The notes: generated from the sequence alone by a model not told the origin. 17,551 nt of DNA from Treponema sp. UBA3649 (GCA_002373325.1 DFKI01000144.1:1-17551); one strand, 5' to 3'. Positions 1-7,054 are shown, counted from the first letter of the stretch. Program-made: numbers and translations.

Positions 1-3
1 CAG

Positions 4-32
4 TGTCATTGCCGGACTTGATCCGGCAATCC
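4..32. repeat. REP-like palindromic repeat, copy 1
   Basis: A 29-base unit of the form TGTCATT...AATC. It has a perfect 9-bp stem (8-16 pairing with 22-30) around the loop CTTGA. Two further copies with the same flanks and loop type, but different stem bases, lie at 3522-3550 and 3576-3604. It sits downstream of the ECF S-component gene, close to the window edge, so a partner unit to the left cannot be excluded. The repeat family is defined here only from the three copies in this window. Confidence 0.75.
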
Positions 33-92
33 CTTTTGCCAGAGATTAGCAAGACTGCAGATTGCTTTGTCCGCAGAAAACCGAGATTTGGG

Positions 93-749
93 CTATTTCG
101 CTCCGCCGCTTTTGTTGAGCTTGGACTTTCCCTTTTTGAAAAGATACAAGCTGCTTAAGACCGCAACCGTAATGACGACGGCTCCCACAATCTCCCAGAT
201 TCCGTTGCTTGCCATAGTACAGGCCAGGATTGCAAAATATCCCTTCAAGCCCGAAAGAGAAGCGACATCGAATCCCATTTTGGAAAGTGCTCCTCCCATG
301 CCCTCCATCAATTCTCTTCCATATAATATGTAGATTGCGCCCATGACGAAGAATGTGTTGGCAAAGGTTCCGAATGCAGCCGCCACCGATCCGCTCAAAA
401 TCTTTGGCATTTTTGGAATGAGGTTCAAAATCCGGTAGACAATCCATGTGACCACGGGAATCAGAAGACGAGGCACTATGGACACCATCGGATTCAGGAA
501 AAAGGGATTGACCGGATTCATAACTGTGTTAATCAAACTCGTGATTCCGAAAATCAGCCCGACACCGAGACCTGGAACAAGCCCCCCAAGAATCGTGACC
601 AGTATGGTTGGAATGTGCATGACGGTGATTGAGATAAAACCGCCGATTGAAATGAAGCCCAAATGCGTGAAGACCAAAACAAGGCTCAGTGCCCCGAAAA
701 TACCTGTCAACGCAATCTTGTAATTAAGCTCTCTGTTAGATTTCTCCAT
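93..749 (-). CDS. ECF-type transporter substrate-binding (S) component
   Basis: A 218-residue, very hydrophobic protein with about five to six membrane segments. The N-terminal half reads like the ECF S-component family (PF12822 type): an early helix, then 'GGFISITVMHIPTILVTILGG', a glycine-rich 'GLGVGLIFGITSLI' stretch and 'NPMVSIVPRLLIP'. In this family the S component binds a vitamin or other micronutrient in the membrane and works with a shared EcfT/EcfA1A2 energising module, none of which lies nearby. The substrate cannot be read from sequence; pantothenate- or riboflavin-like cargo is a guess. I chose the ATG at 749 because an AGGAGG lies just upstream (754-759); the frame stays open for 14 more codons without a better site. 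The C-terminus is lysine-rich, as expected for a cytoplasmic tail. Length is normal for the family. Confidence 0.8.
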   Translation of the reverse strand: MEKSNRELNYKIALTGIFGALSLVLVFTHLGFISIGGFISITVMHIPTILVTILGGLVPGLGVGLIFGITSLINTVMNPVNPFFLNPMVSIVPRLLIPVVTWIVYRILNLIPKMPKILSGSVAAAFGTFANTFFVMGAIYILYGRELMEGMGGALSKMGFDVASLSGLKGYFAILACTMASNGIWEIVGAVVITVAVLSSLYLFKKGKSKLNKSGGAK

Positions 750-825
750 AAATTCCTCCTGCAAGCGGATTTTCAAATTTGTTCTTCTCAAAATCTGCCG
801 CTTAAAATCTCCGAATATGAGGGGA

Positions 826-854
826 ATTATATCACTTTTTCAATCTTTTGTCTT
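826..854 (-). promoter_or_regulatory. Putative promoter of the ECF S-component gene
   Basis: On the minus strand there is a perfect -10 TATAAT (831 to 826) with AAGACA (854 to 849) 17 bases upstream, matching the -35 consensus at 4 of 6 positions. Transcription would start near 819 and give a leader of about 70 bases. No known riboswitch is recognised in that leader. Confidence 0.5.
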
Positions 855-951
855 GCCTTTCGCGCTTTTTTTTGCACTTTGATTACCGCAGCGAAGATTT
901 GTGGCTATTATATATAGTGGGGAAAAAATCGAACGAAAAAGGAGTTTTTTG

Positions 952-1854
952 ATGGACAACGGCACAGAAAAACAGAGAGAGTTCAAGGACAGGCTCTTCA
1001 AGGCGATTTTCGGACGTGATACCGAGGAAAGCAAGCGGTGGAGGCTTGATTTATACAACGCTCTGAACGGAACTGAATATACAGACCCGGACGAGCTTGA
1101 GCTGAACACGATTGAGAACGTAATCTACATCACGATGCACAATGACATCTCTTTTCTAGTGGACTCACAGATGAATCTCTACGAGCAACAGAGCACGGGG
1201 AATCCGAACATGCCTTTGAGGGGACTGATGTACTTTTCACAGCTCTATCAGATTCATCTCACTAAAACAAACAGGAGCCTTTTGAGCAGTAAGCTCGTTA
1301 AGATTCCAACACCGAATTTCGTGATTTTCTACAATGGGACAGAGAGTGAGGGAATCCGGTGGAAAATGAGGTTGTCTGACGCATTCATAAAAGAAAACAA
1401 ATCCGGGGACTTCGAGTGGACCGCCGATGTCATAAATATGAATCCAAAATGCAAAACCCCTCTTCAAAAAAATTGCAAAGCGTTGTATGATTATATAATG
1501 TATGTCTACCGGATAAAGGAAAACAGAAAGGCTGGAATGGACAAGGATGATGCCGTCGAGGAGGCTCTGGGCTGGGCCATAAGGGAAAACCTTCTGGACG
1601 GATTTTTCAAAAGGCAGAAAGCGGAGGTACTGGGCATGAGTTTGACGGAATTTGACGAGGAGGAATTCAAGAGGGTGTGCTATGAGGACGGAATAGCTGA
1701 AGGTCTGTCACTTGGGGAATCAAAAAAAGCTGTTGAGACGGCGGAGAATCTGCTCGAAATGAACATCCTTTCTTTCGAACAGATTGCGCAGGCCACAAGT
1801 CTTCCGGTGGAAAAAGTCCGGGAACTTGCGGAAAATCTTGCCGTGCTCACATAG
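952..1854 (+). CDS. Rpn-family PD-(D/E)XK nuclease / transposase-like protein
   Basis: A 300-residue protein. The N-terminal part (residues about 11-130) resembles the Rpn/PDDEXK_2 family: 'FKAIFG', then 'LYNALNG', then acidic residues D65/D71 and an E78-Q-Q motif in place of the classic E-x-K, as is common in that family. Rpn proteins are nucleases linked to RecA-independent recombination; the role of this copy is unknown. The C-terminal 50 residues form a charged helix followed by a short 'EQIAQATSLPVEKVRELAENL' helical motif. The same tail occurs in the broken copy at 14334-14733. I chose the ATG at 952 because GGAG at 941-944 sits 7 bases upstream; a GTG at 901 lies in the probable promoter. 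AT-rich -10-like sequence (TATTAT/TATATA, 906-916) precedes it. The gene converges with glpK, with 27 bases between them. Confidence 0.75.
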   Translation: MDNGTEKQREFKDRLFKAIFGRDTEESKRWRLDLYNALNGTEYTDPDELELNTIENVIYITMHNDISFLVDSQMNLYEQQSTGNPNMPLRGLMYFSQLYQIHLTKTNRSLLSSKLVKIPTPNFVIFYNGTESEGIRWKMRLSDAFIKENKSGDFEWTADVINMNPKCKTPLQKNCKALYDYIMYVYRIKENRKAGMDKDDAVEEALGWAIRENLLDGFFKRQKAEVLGMSLTEFDEEEFKRVCYEDGIAEGLSLGESKKAVETAENLLEMNILSFEQIAQATSLPVEKVRELAENLAVLT

Positions 1855-1881
1855 GAATCCGATGCAGCAAAGAGGTTTCCA

Positions 1882-3399
1882 TCATTTTCGTTCAGGAGCG
1901 GCCCATCCCATGCTTAGCCCAACTGCCCTCTTCCATTGTGCGTAGAGACCCTTGCGTTTTTTGGAATCCATGGCGGGAGTGAAAATCCTTTCCGTTTTAC
2001 CGAACTGCAGAATTTGGTCGGTGTCCTTCCAGAATCCCACGGCAAGTCCCGCGCAAAAAGCAGCACCGAGCGCCGTAGTCTCCACGTTTTTTGGTCGGTA
2101 CACGGGTTTGTTCAGAATGTCCGACTGGAACTGCATCATCACATTGCTCACGCAGGCTCCTCCGTCCACCTTCACTTCCTTTATGGCAAGTCCCGCGTCA
2201 TCTGCCATGCACTCAAGCATGTCCTTCACCTGAAAAGAGATTGCCTCAATCGTAGCACGGCACACATGGGCTTTTCCGGCACCCCTCGTAAGTCCCACCA
2301 AAAGTCCCCTCGCATAAGGATCCCAGTAAGGAGTCCCAAGCCCCGTAAACGCAGGCACAAGGAAAACACCTCCGCTGTCCTCCACCGACTCCGCCATTTG
2401 ATCGCACTCCTTCGCCGTCCTGATGATTCCGAGCTGGTCCCTGAGCCATTTGATTGTAGCCCCGCCCATAAAGACAGAGCCCTCCAGAGCGTATTGCACC
2501 TTTCCGTTAAGGGACACCGCAATCGTCGTAAGAAGCTTGTTCTTTGAGTCAATCGGTTTCGCACCCGTGTTCATCAGCATAAAGCATCCGGTTCCGTAAG
2601 TGGTCTTCACGCTGCCCTTTGTAAAGCACCCTTGTCCGAAAAGAGCCGCCTGCTGGTCTCCTATGCAAGAAGCGATGGGAATCTCGAATCCGCACACGTC
2701 CGGGTCGGTCATTCCGTAAATGCAGGAGGAATCCTTTACCTCAGGAAGCATGGAGCGCGGTATGCCGAACATCTCAAGCATCTCCGGGTCCCATTCTAGC
2801 GTGTGGATATTGTAGAGCATTGTTCGGCTTGCGTTGGTTCTGTCGGTCACATGGATTTTTCCGCCGGTGAGTTTCCAGACGAGCCATGTGTCAATCGTAC
2901 CGGCAAGCAAATGTCCCTTCTCCGCTTTTTTTCTCGCTCCCGGAACATTGTCCAAAATCCACTTGATTTTAGTACCGCTGAAATATGCGTCGGGAATCAG
3001 GCCCGTCTTTTTTTGAATCAAACCGGATTTTCCCTCCTTGATAAGCTTGTCCGCCATTTCCGCCGTCCTCCTGCACTGCCACACGATTGCACGGCACACG
3101 GGCTTTCCGCTTCTCTTGTCCCAGACCACCACGGTTTCCCTCTGATTCGTGATTCCGATTGCGGCCACCTGCGACGGACTTACCTTCGCCTCTTTCAAAA
3201 CTTCCTGGGCTACATTAAGCTGGCACAAAAAAAGCTCCTCCGCATCATGCTCCACCCAGCCCGGTTTCGGAAAAAACTGAGTGAATTCCTTCTGCTCCGA
3301 GGCAATTTTGCTCGCCCGAGAGTTGAAAAGAATGGCTCGGGAAGATGTGGTTCCCTGATCCAATGCCAAAATGTATTTTTTTCCAGATTTCGCCGCCAT
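1882..3399 (-). CDS. glpK: Glycerol kinase
   Basis: A 505-residue FGGY-family kinase that phosphorylates glycerol to sn-glycerol 3-phosphate with ATP in the cytoplasm. Visible signatures in order: the N-terminal phosphate-binding 'LALDQGTTSSRAILF', 'GWVEHDAEE', 'ITNQRET', 'DTWLVWKLTGG', 'NASRTMLYNI', then 'GDQQAALFGQ' whose Asp is the family's catalytic base, 'TTYGTGCFML', 'GLGTPYWDPYARG' and the C-terminal 'VDGGACVSNVMMQFQSD'. Length and order match bacterial GlpK. The frame is open 30 codons further upstream, but I chose ATG 3399 because a GGGGGAG Shine-Dalgarno lies immediately before it and the family N-terminus begins here. No glpF or glpD is adjacent, so this looks like a single-gene unit. 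Its product is also the product of GpsA, encoded at 14889. Confidence 0.97.
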   Translation of the reverse strand: MAAKSGKKYILALDQGTTSSRAILFNSRASKIASEQKEFTQFFPKPGWVEHDAEELFLCQLNVAQEVLKEAKVSPSQVAAIGITNQRETVVVWDKRSGKPVCRAIVWQCRRTAEMADKLIKEGKSGLIQKKTGLIPDAYFSGTKIKWILDNVPGARKKAEKGHLLAGTIDTWLVWKLTGGKIHVTDRTNASRTMLYNIHTLEWDPEMLEMFGIPRSMLPEVKDSSCIYGMTDPDVCGFEIPIASCIGDQQAALFGQGCFTKGSVKTTYGTGCFMLMNTGAKPIDSKNKLLTTIAVSLNGKVQYALEGSVFMGGATIKWLRDQLGIIRTAKECDQMAESVEDSGGVFLVPAFTGLGTPYWDPYARGLLVGLTRGAGKAHVCRATIEAISFQVKDMLECMADDAGLAIKEVKVDGGACVSNVMMQFQSDILNKPVYRPKNVETTALGAAFCAGLAVGFWKDTDQILQFGKTERIFTPAMDSKKRKGLYAQWKRAVGLSMGWAAPERK

Positions 3400-3430
3400 A
3401 ACGCTCCCCCAAAACCGATTTTTATTTTCT

Positions 3431-3459
3431 ATTATATAGCACATTCCCCCAAAAGAAAA
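3431..3459 (-). promoter_or_regulatory. Putative glpK promoter
   Basis: A perfect minus-strand TATAAT (3436 to 3431) lies about 32 bases before the glpK ATG. The -35 match (TTTTCT, 3459 to 3454, 17-base spacer) is weak at 3 of 6. Predicted transcription start is near 3424, leaving a leader of about 25 bases that carries the Shine-Dalgarno. Confidence 0.5.
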
Positions 3460-3468
3460 GCCTTTTAT

Positions 3469-3499
3469 GCAATCTCCCCGAGTTGCCAATCTCCCCGAG
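3469..3499. repeat. Short direct repeat 'caatctccccgag' x2
   Basis: The 13-base word CAATCTCCCCGAG occurs at 3470-3482 and 3487-3499, separated by four bases. A near copy (CAATCTCCCCCGA) recurs at 3676-3688, at the other end of the candidate element. It lies upstream of the glpK promoter. Its role is unknown; it could be debris of insertion or slippage. Confidence 0.6.
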
Positions 3500-3521
3500 G
3501 CTGTCTAAAAACCCTAAACTA

Positions 3522-3604
3522 TGTCATTATCGGGCTCGACCCGATAATCTATTTAATTACAATATAAGTATTTGCAGATTGCCGTATCGAGTACGGCAAT
3601 GACA
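3522..3604. repeat. REPIN-like inverted pair of REP-like palindromes (copies 2 and 3)
   Basis: Copy 2 (3522-3550) and copy 3 (3576-3604, inverted) are each 29 bases, separated by a 25-base AT-rich spacer. Copy 2 has stem 3526-3534/3540-3548 with loop CTCGA. Copy 3 has stem 3578-3586/3592-3600 and, read in reverse complement, the same loop. The outer TGTCATT and inner AATCT are identical, while the stem middles differ with compensating changes. The arrangement resembles REPIN doublets known from other bacteria. Confidence 0.75.
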
Positions 3605-3611
3605 TTTAGGA

Positions 3612-3640
3612 ACCTCTAAAAACTTCACTTTTTTTGAGGT
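3612..3640. repeat. 'AACTTCA' hairpin repeat, copy 1
   Basis: The stem ACCTC/GAGGT is extended by AAAAA/TTTTT across one T-T mismatch, with a loop of seven bases. The surrounding 3611-3650 aligns with 7016-7054 at about 31 of 40 positions with one gap. The core CTAAAAACTTCA also recurs at the end of ffh (17437-17452). Confidence 0.6.
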
Positions 3641-3724
3641 GTCCTTGAAAGCGCGACATTTATCAGTTTTCAGACAATCTCCCCCGAAATCTCTCACTTC
3701 TCAACTCTCACCTCAAAAACCCCC

Positions 3725-3753
3725 TTGCCCAGAAAAGAAAAAGAAAGTATAAT
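3725..3753 (+). promoter_or_regulatory. Putative promoter of the diguanylate cyclase gene (leaderless geometry)
   Basis: TTGCCC (3725-3730, 4 of 6 to consensus), a 17-base spacer, then a perfect TATAAT (3748-3753). Transcription would begin around 3760-3761, at the A of the ATG at 3761. An upstream ATG at 3752 overlaps the -10 hexamer and would not be transcribed from this promoter. Confidence 0.5.
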
Positions 3754-3760
3754 GGACTCA

Positions 3761-4846
3761 ATGCAAGGATTCTTTTCATTCATCAAGTCGATGAAAGGCA
3801 AATTTTTCTCGTTCCAGATACCCCTTGAAAAGCGTATCACCTATGCCATGGTCATATTTGCGACCGCCGGGGAAATATTCGGTTTCATTGAATCGCTTTT
3901 GCTCGGACTGCCTCTTCCCGCAATCCTGCTGCCATTTTTCTCAATCATCTTCCTTATGGCGCTTTCGGTCTGGGGATTTCAGACAAAGAACACGAATCTT
4001 TTCGCCATGCTTGCCATAGGAATCTGCTCGCTGATTATTTTCCCGCTCATGTTTTTCGTAAACTCGGGGCTTGACGGCGGCATGGAATTTTATCTGATGC
4101 TGACCATCGTAACCATCGCACTTGCCCTCCGCGGATGGACGAGACTGATTTTTTTCGCAATCGCACTGGTGGAGAACGTGGGGCTTTTTATCATCCACAG
4201 GCACATTCCGGAGATTTTCATTATATTCACTGAGGACGACGCTTTCATCGACAAAGTTTGCAGCATGGCCATCTCCTGCGTAGTGCTCTTTTTCTTTTCA
4301 TACACCGTCTCCAAGCAGAACGCGCATGACCGGGAGAAAATCAAGTATCTCTCCGACCTCTATGAAAAACAGGCGAACACCGACGAGCTCACCGGCCTTT
4401 TCAACCGCCGATATTTCAACAATTTCCTAAAGCTTGCCATCGCGACCCTCGCCGACTCAGGAAGCCTGCACCTTGCTATGTTCGACATTGATGATTTCAA
4501 GCACGTGAACGACAAATACGGACATCCTTTCGGGGACGTGGTTCTGAAAAAATTCGCCGCAATCTTGCAGGAAAGGGAAAAACTTGGAGCCACAGCCTGC
4601 CGTTACGGAGGGGAGGAATTTCTTCTTCTGATTCCAAAAAAGAGCCGGGACGAGGCCGTTGAAATTGTCAAGGAGATTCTTTCGGACACAAGGACCTCCA
4701 TCGAGATTGAGAAAAACAGGTGCGTGACAGTCAGTGCCGGATTCCTAACCTGCGGAGAAAACCTGAGCTTCGAGGAAACGATGCAGGAAGTGGACAAAAA
4801 ACTTTATGAGGCGAAAAAATCAGGAAAGGACAGGATAGTTTCGTAA
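3761..4846 (+). CDS. Membrane-anchored GGDEF diguanylate cyclase
   Basis: About 361 residues. The N-terminal half carries roughly six hydrophobic segments ending in 'CVVLFFFSYTV'. A short charged linker leads into a C-terminal GGDEF domain that starts at 'TDELTGLFNRRYF' and has the active-site motif GGEEF at residues 283-287, plus 'MFDIDDFKHVNDKYGHPFGD' for metal and substrate binding. Such enzymes make c-di-GMP from two GTP. The sequence before GGEEF (KLGATACRY) has no RxxD, so the usual product-inhibition I-site is missing. The membrane part matches no sensor domain I can name. The start is uncertain: ATG 3752 and TTG 3725 are in frame, but neither has a Shine-Dalgarno and both lie within the predicted promoter, so I favour 3761. 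It lies 61 bases upstream of cheR on the same strand, suggesting a link to motility. Confidence 0.9.
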   Translation: MQGFFSFIKSMKGKFFSFQIPLEKRITYAMVIFATAGEIFGFIESLLLGLPLPAILLPFFSIIFLMALSVWGFQTKNTNLFAMLAIGICSLIIFPLMFFVNSGLDGGMEFYLMLTIVTIALALRGWTRLIFFAIALVENVGLFIIHRHIPEIFIIFTEDDAFIDKVCSMAISCVVLFFFSYTVSKQNAHDREKIKYLSDLYEKQANTDELTGLFNRRYFNNFLKLAIATLADSGSLHLAMFDIDDFKHVNDKYGHPFGDVVLKKFAAILQEREKLGATACRYGGEEFLLLIPKKSRDEAVEIVKEILSDTRTSIEIEKNRCVTVSAGFLTCGENLSFEETMQEVDKKLYEAKKSGKDRIVS

Positions 4847-4872
4847 AAGAAAAAACTTTCCTTATTTTACAG

Positions 4873-4901
4873 TGGACAACATTCCTTTTTGGGTGTATAA
4901 T
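4873..4901 (+). promoter_or_regulatory. Promoter of cheR (leaderless geometry)
   Basis: TGGACA (4873-4878, 5 of 6 to consensus), a 17-base spacer and a perfect TATAAT (4896-4901). Only six bases separate the -10 from the cheR ATG at 4908, so the predicted +1 falls on the A of the start codon. This is one of the best promoter matches in the window. Confidence 0.65.
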
Positions 4902-4907
4902 TTCAGT

Positions 4908-5723
4908 ATGTCAGATTTGCTCACAGATTTACAGTTCGATAAGTATCGGAAATTGATATACGATGCCAGTGGCATAACATTCTCGGACAACAACCGCTCC
5001 ATCCTGGACAGCCGGCTCAAGGAACGTCTGCGCGAAAAACAGATGGACAGTGCGGATGCATATTTTACGCTAGTCACTTCTGATCAGGGGGAGTTCAAGG
5101 CTTTTTTGGACAGCGTTACAACGAACCTGACCAGATTTTTCAGAAACCAGCCGCATTTTGACGCGCTTGTGAACTATGTCATCCCTCATGTCATAGAAAA
5201 CAAAAAGAAGACGGGAGAAACAAGGATAAAAATCTGGAGCGCGGGATGCTCGACCGGGGAGGAACCCTACACAATCGCCATGTTGCTCAAGGACAAGCTG
5301 CCGTCTCCGTACACATTCGAGATTATGGCATCCGACATCTCGCTCAAATCACTCATGGTGGGAAAACAGGGATTCTATCCGAACGCAAGGATTGACGGAA
5401 TTCCACCCGCATACCTGGACCGATTCTTCACAAAATCCGACAAGGGATATCAGGTGAAACCGGAGCTGATGAATTCAATCCGATTTGATTACCACAACCT
5501 GAGGCACGACAGCGGGGCACGAAATCTGGACATAGTGTTCTGCCGCAACGTACTGATTTATTTCGACGAGCCGGCGCAAAAATCAACCATAGACAGATTC
5601 TACAACTCCATGGGCAGGGACTCATACCTTTTCATAGGTCATTCGGAGAGCCTTTTCGGAATGGACACAAAATTCAAATTTCTGAAGACCGAGTGGGCCT
5701 GCCTTTACCACAAGGAAGAGTAG
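4908..5723 (+). CDS. cheR: Chemotaxis protein methyltransferase CheR
   Basis: A 271-residue SAM-dependent methyltransferase that methylates glutamates on chemoreceptors in the cytoplasm, the positive arm of adaptation. A small N-terminal helical domain (about residues 1-75, ending 'LTRFFRNQPHF') precedes the catalytic domain. That domain shows the SAM-binding 'WSAGCSTGEEPYTIAM', the acidic 'ASDIS' after the second strand, 'DIVFCRNVLIYFD' and the C-terminal 'LFIGHSESL'. The start is ATG 4908: a GTG at 4872 is in frame but lies in the -35 region, and no Shine-Dalgarno precedes either codon. The next gene, cheB, follows after 40 bases on the same strand, so the two very likely share a transcript. 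There is no C-terminal receptor-tethering or TPR extension. Confidence 0.96.
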   Translation: MSDLLTDLQFDKYRKLIYDASGITFSDNNRSILDSRLKERLREKQMDSADAYFTLVTSDQGEFKAFLDSVTTNLTRFFRNQPHFDALVNYVIPHVIENKKKTGETRIKIWSAGCSTGEEPYTIAMLLKDKLPSPYTFEIMASDISLKSLMVGKQGFYPNARIDGIPPAYLDRFFTKSDKGYQVKPELMNSIRFDYHNLRHDSGARNLDIVFCRNVLIYFDEPAQKSTIDRFYNSMGRDSYLFIGHSESLFGMDTKFKFLKTEWACLYHKEE

Positions 5724-5763
5724 AAATCTTACGGCAAAAAAGTAAAAAAAAGGGGATGAGAAG

Positions 5764-6957
5764 ATGGATGACATATCAGTTTTAGTTTGTGATGACTCTG
5801 CATTGATGAGAAACCTGATTTCCCGCATCGTGGACTCAACCGAGGGGCTGAAAACTGCGGGAACAGCGATGAACGGTAAATTCTGCCTGCAAAAGATTCC
5901 GAACCTGAAGCCGGACGTAATTCTCCTTGACATAGAGATGCCCGAGATGAACGGAATCCAGTTTCTTGAGGAAAGGCGAAGACAGGGCATAGACATTCCG
6001 GTAATCATCCTTTCGTCCATAGCCACGCGGGGTGCCGCCGTCACGATGAAATGTCTTGAGCTTGGTGCGAGCGACTTCATCACAAAACCGAACGGCGCAA
6101 TCTCCACAAGCATCGCGAATGTCTCCAACAAAATCATAGAGCTGGTCTCATCCTACGGAGGAAGGTACGCGAGAAGACACGGAAAGGACGTAAATCCCAC
6201 CGATTATTTCATGCATCAGGCAAAACTCAAGGAAGCCCAGGCAGCGACGGAAAAAGAGGGGCTTACCGACAAAATCAAGCCGCTGACCTCAACAATCAAG
6301 GAAACATCCTTCTCTCCGACGCTGTGGAGCCAGTCCAAAAAGGAACCTGCCGTAATCACTCCGCTCAGGGAACCAGGCAGGATTGATGTCGTCGCAATTG
6401 GAATCTCAACAGGAGGTCCGAACGCTCTCAGGGAAGTTTTCGCAAAGATTCCGCCGAAATTTCCCAAGCCGATTCTGGTCGTACAGCACATGCCCGCAGG
6501 ATTCACAAAAGAATTCTCCGCAAGTTTGAACCGTATCTGCCCGCTTGAAGTAAAAGAGGCCGAGGACGGAGATTTGATTCACCCCGGACAGATTTACATT
6601 GCCCCTGGAGATTACCATATTTTCGTGGAAAAATCATCGCTTTGCAATGTCGTGCGTCTTTCGCAGGAACCTCAGCGTAACGGTCACAGACCCTCGGCGG
6701 ACGTACTCTTTGAGTCAGTGGCGAAAATCTACCAGAACCGCGCGCTCGGAGTGATTATGACGGGCATGGGACGTGACGGAGCCGCTCAACTTGCTGAAAT
6801 GAGAAGGCAGGGTGCATGGACGCTCGGTCAGGATGAAAAATCTTCCATAGTATACGGCATGCCAAAGGTCGCTTTTGAGATGGGGGGAGTCCAAAAGCAG
6901 GTTGCACTGGAAGACATGGCGCAGGAAATCACGGAGCTTGTGAGGGAGCACGGTTAA
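5764..6957 (+). CDS. cheB: Chemotaxis response regulator / protein-glutamate methylesterase CheB
   Basis: A 397-residue protein with an N-terminal receiver domain (residues 1-120) and a C-terminal methylesterase domain (about 205-397). The receiver has acidic D10/D11, phosphoacceptor D56 in 'ILLDIEMPEMNG', S84 and K108. The catalytic triad is S215 in 'GISTGGP', H242 in 'VQHMPAGFT' and D338 in 'MTGMGRDG'. It removes methyl groups from, and deamidates, chemoreceptor glutamates, opposing CheR; phosphorylation by CheA (not encoded here) would activate it. The linker between domains is about 80 residues, long for the family, and rich in charged and Thr/Ser residues. A purine-rich GGGGATGAG lies shortly before the ATG. 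It forms a unit with cheR. Length slightly exceeds the usual roughly 350 residues because of the linker. Confidence 0.97.
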   Translation: MDDISVLVCDDSALMRNLISRIVDSTEGLKTAGTAMNGKFCLQKIPNLKPDVILLDIEMPEMNGIQFLEERRRQGIDIPVIILSSIATRGAAVTMKCLELGASDFITKPNGAISTSIANVSNKIIELVSSYGGRYARRHGKDVNPTDYFMHQAKLKEAQAATEKEGLTDKIKPLTSTIKETSFSPTLWSQSKKEPAVITPLREPGRIDVVAIGISTGGPNALREVFAKIPPKFPKPILVVQHMPAGFTKEFSASLNRICPLEVKEAEDGDLIHPGQIYIAPGDYHIFVEKSSLCNVVRLSQEPQRNGHRPSADVLFESVAKIYQNRALGVIMTGMGRDGAAQLAEMRRQGAWTLGQDEKSSIVYGMPKVAFEMGGVQKQVALEDMAQEITELVREHG

Positions 6958-7015
6958 AAATCGGCATTGAGGGGAAAATGTCTTTCGGCAAATGTTTTCC
7001 GGATTCAATTGAGGG

Positions 7016-7054
7016 AACCTCGAGAAACTTCAGCTTTTCGAAATGTCCTTGAAT
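7016..7054. repeat. 'AACTTCA' hairpin repeat, copy 2
   Basis: This aligns with 3611-3650 at about 31 of 40 positions with one gap, sharing AACCTC, AAACTTCA and TGTCCTTGAA. It folds through TCGAGAA/TTTTCGA, partly with different bases from copy 1. It lies in the 143-base gap between cheB and the exported-protein gene. The rest of that gap holds only a weak GGAAAA/TTTTCC inverted repeat (about 6973-7000) without a U-tract. Confidence 0.55.

Larger units (their letters stand above)
3497..3681. mobile_element. Candidate MITE-like element with imperfect terminal inverted repeats
   Basis: The 16 bases at 3497-3512 (GAGGCTGTCTAAAAAC) match the reverse complement of 3666-3681 (GTTTTCAGACAATCTC) at 13 of 16 positions. 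Between them lie a head-to-head pair of REP-like hairpins (3522-3604) and a second hairpin (3612-3640) whose sequence recurs at 7016-7054. There is no open reading frame inside. No clean target-site duplication is visible, so mobility is an inference. Confidence 0.4.

Noticed and set aside
43..75. Inverted partner of the first REP-like hairpin
   Set aside because: Only 'gcagattgc' resembles the inverted copy at 3574-3582; the stem is not preserved.
952..1854. Intact transposon or insertion sequence around the Rpn-type gene
   Set aside because: No terminal inverted repeats or target duplications are visible at its flanks.
1936..2547. Long plus-strand open frames opposite glpK (also 2803-3567)
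   Set aside because: They mirror the conserved glpK reading frame, have no recognised motif or ribosome site, and are shadow frames.
3725..3760. TTG 3725 or ATG 3752 as the start of the diguanylate cyclase
   Set aside because: Neither has a ribosome site and both overlap the predicted -35/-10 elements; this remains open without 5'-end data.
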